Assembly: GCA_018818445.1 (NCBI GenBank)
Contig: JAHISC010000011.1
Coordinates: 1 to 14,583, forward strand
Source: Patescibacteria group bacterium
Lineage (GTDB): Bacteria > Patescibacteriota > Patescibacteriia > UBA9934
DNA: 14,583 bases
Reading direction: 5' to 3'
Under the pieces are notes generated by a model, which was given only the letters and a program-made list of their open reading frames with translations, did not search any database and had not been told where the DNA came from. The first letter of the stretch is position 1, and each line of letters starts with the position of its first letter. The position numbers and the translations under genes are program-made. Of this stretch, positions 6,433-13,669 are shown one piece after another.

Positions 6433-7748
6433 TTTGTATATCCTAATCTTTTTAGGGCTAGCAGCGCTGCTTCTTTGTCACTCCAAGGTAGTTTACGGCC
6501 TTTTGCGACAGCTATTACAGGTTCTGATCCTTTTCCAGTCAAAATAACCGCATCTCCTTCTTCTGCTAGTGAGATTGCTTCAAAAATACCTTCCATTCTA
6601 TCGTCCACCATAAAAAGATCATGTCCTTCTCTTTTACCAGCCGCGAGAGCCCCTTCTGCCACCTGTTTGATAATTATATTCGGATCCTCGTCATATGGGT
6701 CTTCATTCGTAACAACTACGATATCTTCTTCTTTGCCTGCCATTTTGCCAATTTCAAAACGCCTTGCTACATCACGACCACCACCGGCAGAACCGTGAAC
6801 ACCAATAATACGCTTTGGTTTTAGAGCCCTAATATCGCTCAAAAGTGCTTTCAAGGCATACGGCTCATAGGCGTAATCAACAACTACAGTAAAAGGCTGG
6901 CCTGAATCAATAATTTCAAACCTGCCAGCGATCGGTTTTAGATCGGCTGCAACTTGAACACATTTTTTGATCGGTACACCTAGAGCATAAACTGTAGCAA
7001 TTGCAGATAGTGCATTCTTGTCTTGAAAACCAGCATGTAATTTAGATACAAAAGTCTCACCATTAATGCTTATAACTGTCTTGGTCGGCGACCGTTCTAG
7101 GTACCGAGCAAAAAGATAATCAGGTGATGAATGTTCTTGCCAACCAAAAGTTACTTTTTTATCTGCTGTAAAATCTAAATAATATTGAGCATGGTCATCG
7201 TCTGAATTAGCTACAATCACTTTAGGAATATCAATGCCATTAATTTTCTTATGAGGTCGTGCTGTTAGGTGGGAAAATAATACTCCTTTAGCACGCTTGT
7301 ATGCTTCAAAACCTCCGTGAGCCTCAATATGCTCTGGTGTTAAATTTGTAAAAACAGCTAAGTCATAATTAACACCTAAATGTCTGTATTGAATTATTCC
7401 TTGCGAGGAAGTTTCTACAATTGCATAAGCACAACCAGCCCTAACCATATCTCGTAATAATTGCTGTAAATAAAATCTGCCAGGCATAGTCATCTTCATC
7501 TTGTTCTCAATTTCGTTTCCTGCAATCGAAAAACCAGCAGTTGTTGTATAGCCAACCTTGTGTCCTAAATTGGTTAAGAGCTGGGCTATGAACTGCACTG
7601 TTGAAGATTTACCATTAGTGCCTGTAACCCCTATAACTATTAGCTTTCTTGAAGGATTTCCATAACTAAAAACAGCCAATTTCGCTAAAATAAAATGGTA
7701 GAGTCTTAAAACAGGAGCAGGAGTATGTGTCTTTACCCAATAAAGCAT
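6429..7748 (-). CDS. murE: MurE-type Mur ligase (UDP-MurNAc-tripeptide synthetase), short N-terminus
   Basis: Predicted to add the third stem-peptide residue to UDP-MurNAc-L-Ala-D-Glu in the cytoplasm. I place the start at ATG 7748, one base after the murD stop, giving 439 aa. An upstream in-frame ATG at 7799 would add 17 unconserved residues inside murD. Visible motifs are the P-loop GTNGKSS (43-49), TNLTPEHIEAHG (135-145, the Mur ligase central motif), and GRFE (275-278). VVDYAYEP (289-296) replaces the usual VDYAHTP, HGSAGGGRD is at 318-326, and GKGSEP (405-410) replaces GKGHE. The third-residue selectivity motif, normally DNPR for diaminopimelate enzymes, reads NEDPYDEDP (348-356). Only about 40 residues precede the P-loop against roughly 110 in E. 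coli MurE, so the UDP-binding N-terminal domain is largely absent. Amino-acid specificity cannot be assigned. Confidence 0.88.
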   Translation of the reverse strand: MLYWVKTHTPAPVLRLYHFILAKLAVFSYGNPSRKLIVIGVTGTNGKSSTVQFIAQLLTNLGHKVGYTTTAGFSIAGNEIENKMKMTMPGRFYLQQLLRDMVRAGCAYAIVETSSQGIIQYRHLGVNYDLAVFTNLTPEHIEAHGGFEAYKRAKGVLFSHLTARPHKKINGIDIPKVIVANSDDDHAQYYLDFTADKKVTFGWQEHSSPDYLFARYLERSPTKTVISINGETFVSKLHAGFQDKNALSAIATVYALGVPIKKCVQVAADLKPIAGRFEIIDSGQPFTVVVDYAYEPYALKALLSDIRALKPKRIIGVHGSAGGGRDVARRFEIGKMAGKEEDIVVVTNEDPYDEDPNIIIKQVAEGALAAGKREGHDLFMVDDRMEGIFEAISLAEEGDAVILTGKGSEPVIAVAKGRKLPWSDKEAALLALKRLGYTK

Positions 7749-7749
7749 A

Positions 7750-9207
7750 TTATAGGTTGCGCACTTCTTCACGGAACTGTTCGCCTCGATCAAACTCATT
7801 CAAAAATAGATTAAAACTAGCAGCTCCTGGAGATAGTAAAACAATATCACCACTCTTAGCCAATGCTCTGGCTTTGGTGACAGCTTCATTCATATTATTG
7901 ATTTTATTCGTAACTGGAACGCGTCCTTTAATTTTTTCTTCGAGCATATCCGAAGCCGATCCTTCAAAAAGAATAACTTGCTTACAAGTTTTTACGATAG
8001 CTTCTGCTAACTCATCGTACTGTAACTCTTTATCAACTCCGCCAGCAATTAAAATAATATCAGCATCTGCACCGAAACGTTTTAATGCAACGATAACTGC
8101 ATCAGGGTTAGTAGCAGTAGTATCGTTGACATAAGAAATCTCGTCCACTTCACGAACTAATTCTTGTCTGTCCGAGACGCCCTTAAACTCTTCGAGAACC
8201 TTACGAACATTCTCTAGAGAAACTCCTCTTAACAACGCAGCAGAGATGGAGCTTAAAATATTCTCCATATTATGATCACCTTTCAACGCTATCTGATCGA
8301 CAGAAATAATCTCTTCTTCCCTTCCTTCATTCCTGAACACAATTTTTGTACCCTTCACAAAACAACCATCAACTTCCTGATAAGTTTTAGAAGCCCAGAA
8401 AAGTTTACCGCGAGCGCGCGATCCCATAGCTCGTACAGTTTCGTGATCCCAGTTTAGAATCGTGTATTGATCCGCCGCCTGCCACTCAAAAATGATCTCT
8501 TTGGAATGAATATAGTCTCCGTAAGAATGATAGCGATTCAAGTGGTCTGGATACACATTGGTCAAGATAGATATATCTGGTCCTTTTTTTAATGTCTTAA
8601 AAGTTTCAGGAAGACTCTCTAAAAGCCAAGACGATAGCTCTAAGACGATCAACGTTGGTTCGCCTCGATGTAGAATTTCGTCCAGGTGTTCAAGTGGTGA
8701 AACTTTAATATTACCAGCGACTACTGCACGGTCATCTTCTAGCTCCAACATCTCACCAATCATCTTAGTTGTTGTAGTTTTACCTTTAGTACCAGTGACA
8801 GCAATAATTGGATATGGGCAAAAGCGGAAAAACAAACTTACATCAGACTCAATTGGCACGCCAGCCTCTTTAGCTGCAACTACAAATTCAGATTCACTCG
8901 GCACTCCAGGATTTTGTACAACGCAATCAACCTCCACAAAATCCTCATGTCGATGTTCTCCTAAAACGAACAATGGGGCATAAATCGTACGATCTGGGTA
9001 CATTTCACGGTACTTTTGATACCACTCAGTCACCAAAGCCATTGATTCCTCCAGCTCTGTTTCATCTTTAAGATCAGTTATGATTGTCTGAGCGCCATGA
9101 CGTATTAACCATTTAGCTGCACCAAGACCACTACCTTGTTTATATCGCCCAAGACCCATGACCGTAACCACAGCGTCTTGAAAATTCTCAATTTTGCTTA
9201 AATCCAT
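7750..9207 (-). CDS. murD: UDP-N-acetylmuramoyl-L-alanine:D-glutamate ligase MurD
   Basis: A 485-aa ATP-dependent ligase adding D-Glu to UDP-MurNAc-L-Ala. The three-domain layout is intact. An N-terminal Rossmann domain starts VTVMGLGRYKQGSG (about 14-27). The central ATPase domain has GTKGKTT (139-145), ELSSW (190-194), NVYPDHLNRY (217-226) and a probable carbamylated Lys236. The C-terminal domain has GDHNMEN (310-316), NDTTATNPDA (361-370), and SPGAASFNLFLNEFDRGEQF (459-478), the strongest MurD signature. The usual GLPHR motif reads GVSDR (343-347). It heads an operon with murE one base downstream, followed by the PH, DivIC-like and PPIase genes. A TTGAGA-17-TATAAT promoter ends nine bases before the ATG, so the leader would be only 1-3 nt and there is no Shine-Dalgarno. 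Confidence 0.95.
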   Translation of the reverse strand: MDLSKIENFQDAVVTVMGLGRYKQGSGLGAAKWLIRHGAQTIITDLKDETELEESMALVTEWYQKYREMYPDRTIYAPLFVLGEHRHEDFVEVDCVVQNPGVPSESEFVVAAKEAGVPIESDVSLFFRFCPYPIIAVTGTKGKTTTTKMIGEMLELEDDRAVVAGNIKVSPLEHLDEILHRGEPTLIVLELSSWLLESLPETFKTLKKGPDISILTNVYPDHLNRYHSYGDYIHSKEIIFEWQAADQYTILNWDHETVRAMGSRARGKLFWASKTYQEVDGCFVKGTKIVFRNEGREEEIISVDQIALKGDHNMENILSSISAALLRGVSLENVRKVLEEFKGVSDRQELVREVDEISYVNDTTATNPDAVIVALKRFGADADIILIAGGVDKELQYDELAEAIVKTCKQVILFEGSASDMLEEKIKGRVPVTNKINNMNEAVTKARALAKSGDIVLLSPGAASFNLFLNEFDRGEQFREEVRNL

Positions 9208-9216
9208 ACGATGTCT

Positions 9217-9245
9217 ATTATAGTCGGCTTTGCCTTTTTTCTCAA
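9217..9245 (-). promoter_or_regulatory. Near-consensus sigma70-type promoter of the murD operon
   Basis: On the minus strand TTGAGA (9245-9240), exactly 17 bp, then TATAAT (9222-9217). The -35 overlaps the ATPase stop codon. The predicted start, 7-9 bases after the -10, is at 9210-9208, within three bases of the murD ATG. It is the best -35/-10 pair in the window and makes murD independent of the ATPase transcript. Confidence 0.75.
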
Positions 9246-11878
9246 ACAGCCTTTTTTCTAAATGAATAGGTTTTTTTATGATTATAGATCTCTTTGACTA
9301 CTTCGATACAAATAAGTTCTAAAATGCCTAATCCTAATAAAATTAGCCACTCAAAGAAGTGAAGATTTACAAAACCGAATAATTCCTTAAGAGGAGTGAT
9401 AACCATAGGGGCTGCTAAAAGACCAAAACCAAGAATTACACCAATAACCAGAAACTTATTCTGAAATGGATGGGAACGAAAAATTGTTGAACGAAATTTA
9501 CGAATTGCAAAGATGTAGAGCAATGAATCAATCCCAAGAGCTAAAAACATGAATGTTCTAATTTCTGCAATATCTATATCTAAACCTAGAAGATAAAAAT
9601 AAAGACCAAAAAGTACCAAATCAGTAAACAATCCAATAACAAGAATTAAAACTTTCATCTCGCTATTTAAAATCGGTTCCTTTTTACGACGCGGTGGTTC
9701 TTGCATGATCTCCTTTTCTCCAGGCTCAAAAGTTAGAGCTAAGCTAGGAAAACCGTCAGTAATTAAATTAATCCAAAGAATTTGAGCCGGTAAAATAGGA
9801 ATGGGTAGAGAAAACGCAAGCGCTCCTAAAACCAATATAATTTCACTAAAACTGTCAGACAAAAGATAAACAATCATCTTTCGCAAATTATCAAAAATAA
9901 TGCGACCCTCACGGATAGCATCAATAATGGTTTTAAAATTATTATCTAGCAAAACTATATCAGAAGTCTCCTTAGCAACTTCTGTACCAGAACCAAGGGC
10001 AATGCCAATATCGGCAGCTTTAAGCGCTGGGGCGTCGTTAACCCCATCACCAGTCATAGCCACAGAATAACCTTTACGCTGCCAGGCATAGACGATACGT
10101 AGCTTGTGACGCGGCGAAACGCGAGCATACACCGAGATTGATTCCAACCTATCTTGTAAGGCATCATCTGTTAGTTCATCTAACTCCAAACCTGTTAGCA
10201 TTGAACGCCTTGAAGCTTCTAAACCAGCCTTTTGGGCGATGATTAAAGCAGTTTCTGGGTGGTCACCGGTGATCATTACAGTTCGTAACCCAGCGTCTTT
10301 TGCTTCCTGGATAGTCCTTGCTGATTCAGGACGTAATGGATCACTAAGGCCCACGAATCCTAAAATTTCTAAATCAGATACTTGTGAGGCGTCTAATTCA
10401 TCTAAATTAGCCATGTCCTTACGTCTAGCCACAGCCAGAACTCTTAGACCTCGACCGACCATGTCGTTAAAGTCGCACAAAACTTGTTGTTTTGATTTGT
10501 CGGAGATGTCTGCTTTCTCAACTAAGATATCAGGTGCTCCAACTACATATAGAGTATTCCCATGATCATTCTCAATAATTCTGGCTGCAAATTTATTCTT
10601 AGAACTAAACGGCAAATCCCTACCAAGTTTCTTGGTTCCATTTACCAAATCATCACGCAGCGGTAAAAGATATTTCATTATAGCAATCTCAGTTTGGCTA
10701 CCTGAAAAATCTGCTTCACCTGTTGCCTCACCAATGACTACTCCGCTTGTATAGTACAAGGCTTGAAGAAACTCAAATTCTTTTTCTGTTTTTGGTGCTC
10801 CTTTAATAACATCTTTGCCAATACAAACTTCTACTACCTGCATCTCGCCAGTGGTGAGAGTGCCTGTCTTGTCGGCACAAATTACTTGAACACTACCCAA
10901 AGTCTCGGCTGCAATTAGTCGCCTTACCAGGGCTTTCTTCTTTAGAATTCGCTGCATACCAATAGCCAAAATCACAGTAATTGCTACTGCTAAACCTTCA
11001 GGTATGGCAGAAACAGTGATAGCTACTGCTATTTTAAAAATCTCCAATACTTCCATGCCACGCAAGATTCCAAGGAAAAAAACAATTACAGCTAAAATCA
11101 GAACAGCAATTCCAATAAATCTAGCAAAAGATTGTAATTGTTTTTGTAAAGGAGTTTTATCATCCTCGACACTTAGTACCAGCTTGGCTATCTTACCAAT
11201 CTCAGTATCTAATCCAGTACTAACGACAACAACCTCAGCTCGCCCCTCATTAACAATCGTGCCAGCAAAAACCATGCTTTTACGGTCTCCAATAGCGGCT
11301 TTGCGACCAATGGCATCAACCTGCTTTTTTACTGGCGCAGATTCTCCAGTTAACGCCGCTTCTTTAACTTCAAAAACCTGTTCTTCGATAATTCTACCGT
11401 CTGCAGTAATTTTATCGCCAGCTGAAAGCAACATTACATCTCCTGGAACTAAATCCATGGCTGGAATAATCTGTTGCGAACCGTCTCGTCTTACCTTAAC
11501 TTGAACCGGTAAATATTTCTTTAAAGCTTGGAGCGATCTATCTGCTCTATATTCTTCAACGAATCCAAGAATAGAATTTAGTAAAACAGCAATAGTAATA
11601 ACAGAAAAATCTAACCATTCATTGAGGAAAAAGCTGACAGCTGCAGCAGCAAGTAAAATAAAAACTAAAGGACTGGCAAATTGAGCAAAAAGAATCCTGA
11701 GAGCCGATTTAGGTGGCTTAGTAGGAAGAGTGTTGGCTCCGTATTCTCTTTGCCTTCTCTCGACCTCAGCAACAGATAAACCATGCTTGGTAACTGAAAA
11801 ACTGTCGAAAACATCTTCGACGCTTTGCGCTTGCCAAGGAATCAGTTGTTCGGCTCCTCCGTTGTTTTCATTCGGCAT
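9242..11878 (-). CDS. P-type cation-transporting ATPase (P2 type, Ca2+-like)
   Basis: An 878-aa ion pump in the membrane, probably exporting Ca2+. In order it shows an N-terminal cation-ATPase region (about 15-60), the actuator TGES (177-180), M4 PEGL (293-296) and the phosphorylated Asp336 in DKTGT. The nucleotide domain (GAPD, 447-450), TGD (537-539), TGDGVNDAP (609-617) and the M5-M6 region follow. M6 reads NLITDG (704-709), keeping the Asn, Thr and Asp that bind Ca2+ in SERCA. The PEGL Glu and an M5 Glu (679) are also kept, while the M5 Asn equivalent looks like Ser676. Cargo is inferred. The start at 11878 is chosen over one at 12037 because the extra residues would run through tRNA-Lys, a terminator and a palindrome. 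A TATAAT six bases upstream puts +1 on this ATG. The stop is TGA. Confidence 0.92.
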   Translation of the reverse strand: MPNENNGGAEQLIPWQAQSVEDVFDSFSVTKHGLSVAEVERRQREYGANTLPTKPPKSALRILFAQFASPLVFILLAAAAVSFFLNEWLDFSVITIAVLLNSILGFVEEYRADRSLQALKKYLPVQVKVRRDGSQQIIPAMDLVPGDVMLLSAGDKITADGRIIEEQVFEVKEAALTGESAPVKKQVDAIGRKAAIGDRKSMVFAGTIVNEGRAEVVVVSTGLDTEIGKIAKLVLSVEDDKTPLQKQLQSFARFIGIAVLILAVIVFFLGILRGMEVLEIFKIAVAITVSAIPEGLAVAITVILAIGMQRILKKKALVRRLIAAETLGSVQVICADKTGTLTTGEMQVVEVCIGKDVIKGAPKTEKEFEFLQALYYTSGVVIGEATGEADFSGSQTEIAIMKYLLPLRDDLVNGTKKLGRDLPFSSKNKFAARIIENDHGNTLYVVGAPDILVEKADISDKSKQQVLCDFNDMVGRGLRVLAVARRKDMANLDELDASQVSDLEILGFVGLSDPLRPESARTIQEAKDAGLRTVMITGDHPETALIIAQKAGLEASRRSMLTGLELDELTDDALQDRLESISVYARVSPRHKLRIVYAWQRKGYSVAMTGDGVNDAPALKAADIGIALGSGTEVAKETSDIVLLDNNFKTIIDAIREGRIIFDNLRKMIVYLLSDSFSEIILVLGALAFSLPIPILPAQILWINLITDGFPSLALTFEPGEKEIMQEPPRRKKEPILNSEMKVLILVIGLFTDLVLFGLYFYLLGLDIDIAEIRTFMFLALGIDSLLYIFAIRKFRSTIFRSHPFQNKFLVIGVILGFGLLAAPMVITPLKELFGFVNLHFFEWLILLGLGILELICIEVVKEIYNHKKTYSFRKKAV

Positions 11879-11884
11879 TACTCC

Positions 11885-11893
11885 ATTATACCA
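11885..11893 (-). promoter_or_regulatory. Extended -10 promoter of the P-type ATPase
   Basis: On the minus strand TGG precedes a perfect TATAAT (11890-11885), followed by six bases and then ATG. The standard +1 coincides with the A of the start codon. No good -35 is seen at 17-18 bp. The 44-bp palindrome lies about 45-90 bases upstream of +1. Confidence 0.65.
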
Positions 11894-11924
11894 GGAATTA
11901 TCTTGTTTCGGATTTACTACAGAT

Positions 11925-11968
11925 ATATGTTTAACTTTCCATCCGACCGGATGGAAAGTTAAACATAT
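11925..11968. repeat. 44-bp near-perfect palindrome
   Basis: Two 21-bp arms (11925-11945 and 11948-11968) are exact inverted copies separated by two bases (AC). The core is TTTCCATCCG-AC-CGGATGGAAA and the outer part is AT-rich. Neither side has a T-tract, so it is not a standard terminator. It lies between the tRNA-Lys terminator and the ATPase promoter. It may be a REP/MITE-like palindromic element or an operator for the ATPase gene. Confidence 0.85.
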
Positions 11969-11998
11969 TCTTAGCTTATTGTGGGTTCTAATATGAAC

Positions 11999-12022
11999 AA
12001 AAAAGACCTCGATTACTCGAAG
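11999..12022 (-). terminator. Terminator of tRNA-Lys
   Basis: On the minus strand CTTCGA (12022-12017), a GTAA loop and TCGAGG (12012-12007) form a 6-bp stem with one G-T wobble, followed by TCTTTTTT. It begins eight bases after the tRNA CCA. The A-rich and T-rich flanks also pair, so it may work in both directions. Confidence 0.7.
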
Positions 12023-12029
12023 TTTTTTT

Positions 12030-12105
12030 TGGTACACCGGGTGGGATTCGAACCCACGACCACAGGCTTAAAAGGCCTTTGCTCTACCAACTGAGCTACC
12101 GGTGC
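12030..12105 (-). tRNA. tRNA-Lys (anticodon TTT)
   Basis: A complete cloverleaf of 76 nt with encoded CCA. The acceptor GCACCGG pairs with CCGGTGT, whose end pair is G1-U72. The D-arm is GCTC/GAGC, the anticodon stem AAGGC/GCCTG with one mismatch at its top, and the loop CTTTTAA has TTT at 12072-12070. The T-arm is GTGGG/CCCAC with TTCGAAT, and the discriminator is A73. It decodes AAA and AAG. Confidence 0.95.
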
Positions 12106-12167
12106 ATAATCTTTACCTCTTTTTATTAACTAAAATATTAACCAGGTAAGTACACTGCAACGGCGAA

Positions 12168-12196
12168 TTTATACCATATTTTACTAATTTGATCAA
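12168..12196 (-). promoter_or_regulatory. Promoter of tRNA-Lys
   Basis: On the minus strand TTGATC (12196-12191), a 17-bp spacer and TATAAA (12173-12168) preceded by TGG, an extended -10 promoter. The predicted +1 is about 12161, leaving a 5' leader of about 55 nt to be removed. The same AT-rich gap (12106-12269) also carries the plus-strand promoter of the small acidic gene; nothing else was recognised in it. Confidence 0.65.
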
Positions 12197-12230
12197 GGGT
12201 TTGTGAGAAATTTCCCATATTATGTTTTTT

Positions 12231-12259
12231 TTGCTACAATAGTTCTCGTAATTCATAAT
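12231..12259 (+). promoter_or_regulatory. Candidate promoter(s) of the small acidic gene
   Basis: Two overlapping possibilities. The first is TGC plus TACAAT (12232-12240), an extended -10 with +1 near 12247 and a 23-nt leader. The second is TTGCTA (12231-12236), 17 bp, CATAAT (12254-12259), with +1 at about 12266-12268 and a nearly leaderless start. No Shine-Dalgarno precedes the ATG at 12270, which mildly favours the second. Confidence 0.45.
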
Positions 12260-12269
12260 CACCATTACT

Positions 12270-12443
12270 ATGTTTTGTGATGTATGTAACGCAGAAATGC
12301 CTGATGACCACGCTCATGAGGACATGGCTGCAGAAGCTCCAGCTGAAGAAGTTGTAGCTGAAGAAATGCCAGCCGAGACAGTAGAAGAAACACCAGTCGA
12401 GGAAACCCCGGCTGAAGCTCCAGCTGAAGAGTCAGCTGAATAA
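12270..12443 (+). CDS. 57-aa acidic small protein with CxxC and HxH motifs
   Basis: A small gene, and the only plus-strand gene here. The protein begins MFCDVCNAEMPDDHAHEDM, giving C3-x2-C6 and H14-x-H16, a possible metal-binding knuckle. Residues 20-57 are a low-complexity tail of Ala, Glu, Pro, Val and Thr built from AEEAP/VEETP-like units, with no Lys or Arg in the whole protein, so it is extremely acidic. A 17-base direct repeat (12333-12349 and 12414-12430) underlies two tail units. Reality is supported by upstream -10 boxes, a clean stop and a strong terminator 13 bases later. No family is recognised. It could be a metal-buffering or zinc-ribbon-like protein, or a truncated N-terminus of a larger family. 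It is divergent from tRNA-Lys and convergent with murG. Confidence 0.7.
   Translation: MFCDVCNAEMPDDHAHEDMAAEAPAEEVVAEEMPAETVEETPVEETPAEAPAEESAE
12333..12430 (+). repeat. Pair of 17-base direct repeats in the small acidic gene
   Basis: GAAGCTCCAGCTGAAGA occurs identically at 12333-12349 and 12414-12430, with related copies between. It encodes the EAPAEE units and may allow length changes by slippage or recombination. Confidence 0.8.
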
Positions 12444-12456
12444 TCAGTCGGATATC

Positions 12457-12487
12457 AAAAAACACCGGTACGTAACTGGTGTTTTTT
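12457..12487. terminator. Bidirectional terminator between the small gene and murG
   Basis: A 13-bp stem (12457-12469 with 12475-12487, one G-T wobble on the plus strand) with a 5-nt loop, flanked by A6 on the left and T6 on the right. It can therefore stop both the plus-strand small gene and the minus-strand murG, whose stop codon lies three bases away. Confidence 0.88.
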
Positions 12488-12489
12488 GT

Positions 12490-13626
12490 TTATCTCTTCA
12501 GTATTGCGTTAGCTGCATTGATGATTTTTCCGGCTCCATGCATAGGTAACAGTGACCGTAAATTTTTTATCATTCGCTGACGTAGGTCACTTTGAAACAT
12601 CATTTTCTCAATCTCTTGCTTTAGCACCTGTGGATTTAATTGATCTATAACAATTGCCGCTTCCCTGTCGCCAAGTAATTTTGCATTAGCTTCTTGATGA
12701 GAGTTAGGAATTGGAATTAAAATCGTTGGTTTACGTAATGCGGCCACTTCTAAAATCGTACCCATACCAGCGCGTGCTACCACCAAGTCTGCAGCCGCGT
12801 ACAAATCAGCCATGTTTGTAAAAAACTCTCTAGCTACATAAGTACCTTTACTCTCGACCAATTTCTCATCTAGCTTTCCCTTGCCTGCCAAATGAATCAC
12901 ATTCATCCTCTGCTGCAAATCAGAAATAATTGCTTCCAAAGTTTCATTGATAGCTGTTGCTCCTGTACCTCCACCAAAAACTGCAACAGTTGGTTTATTG
13001 GTATCTAGTTCAAAAATATCTTTAAATAATTCCGAATCTCCATCGAGCAAATACGGCCGGATTAAACCACCAACAACTTCTGTCTTTCGCTTTGAAAATG
13101 ATTCAGCTGATTCCTCCCAAGTAACACTGATACGCTTGGCAAACGGCGCCATGACCCGATTAGCAATTCCTGGAGTGACATCAAGCTGGTGAACCCAACA
13201 CGGAATCCTCATCATCCAAGCAACGATGACGATTGGCACGCTAACATAGCCACCGGCAGTAAAAACCATGTGCGGCTGTATATTTTTAAGTAAAGCAAAA
13301 GCGCGAACACAGCTCATAACAAGCTGCGGCACTACCAATAACCAACTTAATTTTTTATATCTATCTAGCTTTGGTGCTGACAGTGAATAAAAAGAAATAT
13401 CTTTTTCCTCAATCAGATCACTTTCTGGACCATGCTCTGTACCGATCCATGAGAACACAACACTTGAATCCTGTTCCTTCCAAACTTCTGCTAATGCTAA
13501 AAGTGGAGTCACTGGTCCTAGTGTTCCGCCTCCAGTCATTAGTATGTGCTTATGCTCATGGTACATATTATGCTCACTATAATTTTGGCGATCTGTTGGC
13601 TTAAAGCTGTGCTCCCAGCTCACCAT
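12490..13626 (-). CDS. murG: MurG: lipid I to lipid II N-acetylglucosaminyltransferase
   Basis: A 378-aa GT28 enzyme that transfers GlcNAc from UDP-GlcNAc to lipid I at the inner face of the membrane. The N-terminal glycine loop reads GGGTLGPVTP (32-41), where canonical MurG has GGTGGH. The C-terminal donor domain has FGGGTGATAINE (about 217-228) and RAGMGTILE. The downstream HQEANA donor-site motif is also present. The longest reading starts at 13626; its first 20 residues are unconserved. ATG 13566 (Met21) gives a more usual MurG start, nine residues before MTGGG. Each start has a -10-like hexamer close by: CATACT (13639-13634) leaves about one base before 13626, and TATAGT (13581-13576) leaves about three before 13566. 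Neither has a Shine-Dalgarno. ftsW lies 102 bases upstream, so co-transcription is also possible. The gene ends in the shared terminator. Confidence 0.92.
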   Translation of the reverse strand: MVSWEHSFKPTDRQNYSEHNMYHEHKHILMTGGGTLGPVTPLLALAEVWKEQDSSVVFSWIGTEHGPESDLIEEKDISFYSLSAPKLDRYKKLSWLLVVPQLVMSCVRAFALLKNIQPHMVFTAGGYVSVPIVIVAWMMRIPCWVHQLDVTPGIANRVMAPFAKRISVTWEESAESFSKRKTEVVGGLIRPYLLDGDSELFKDIFELDTNKPTVAVFGGGTGATAINETLEAIISDLQQRMNVIHLAGKGKLDEKLVESKGTYVAREFFTNMADLYAAADLVVARAGMGTILEVAALRKPTILIPIPNSHQEANAKLLGDREAAIVIDQLNPQVLKQEIEKMMFQSDLRQRMIKNLRSLLPMHGAGKIINAANAILKR

Positions 13627-13649
13627 ACGTTTTAGTATGCTTCGCGTCG

Positions 13650-13669
13650 CCTGCCTGCCGGTAGGCAGG
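13650..13669. repeat. Short GC-rich palindromic repeat
   Basis: CCTGCCT and AGGCAGG (13650-13656 and 13663-13669) flank GCCGGT. The 20-bp element sits in a GC-rich island (about 13643-13674) within AT-rich sequence between ftsW and murG. From memory, similar CCTGCC...GGCAGG palindromes are dispersed in many CPR genomes, but that cannot be checked from one copy. Confidence 0.65.

Noticed and set aside
7749..7799. Upstream murE start at 7799
   Set aside because: It adds 17 unconserved residues read from the murD 3' end with no ribosome site; ATG 7748 is one base after the murD stop, a typical coupled start.
11879..12037. Longer N-terminus for the P-type ATPase starting at 12037
   Set aside because: The extra 53 codons run through the tRNA-Lys 3' end, its terminator and the 44-bp palindrome, and TATAAT sits six bases before the internal ATG at 11878.
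12094..12119. GAGG then ATG just before tRNA-Lys, resembling a tiny leader ORF
   Set aside because: The frame stops after three codons inside the tRNA; better explained as tRNA 5' leader.
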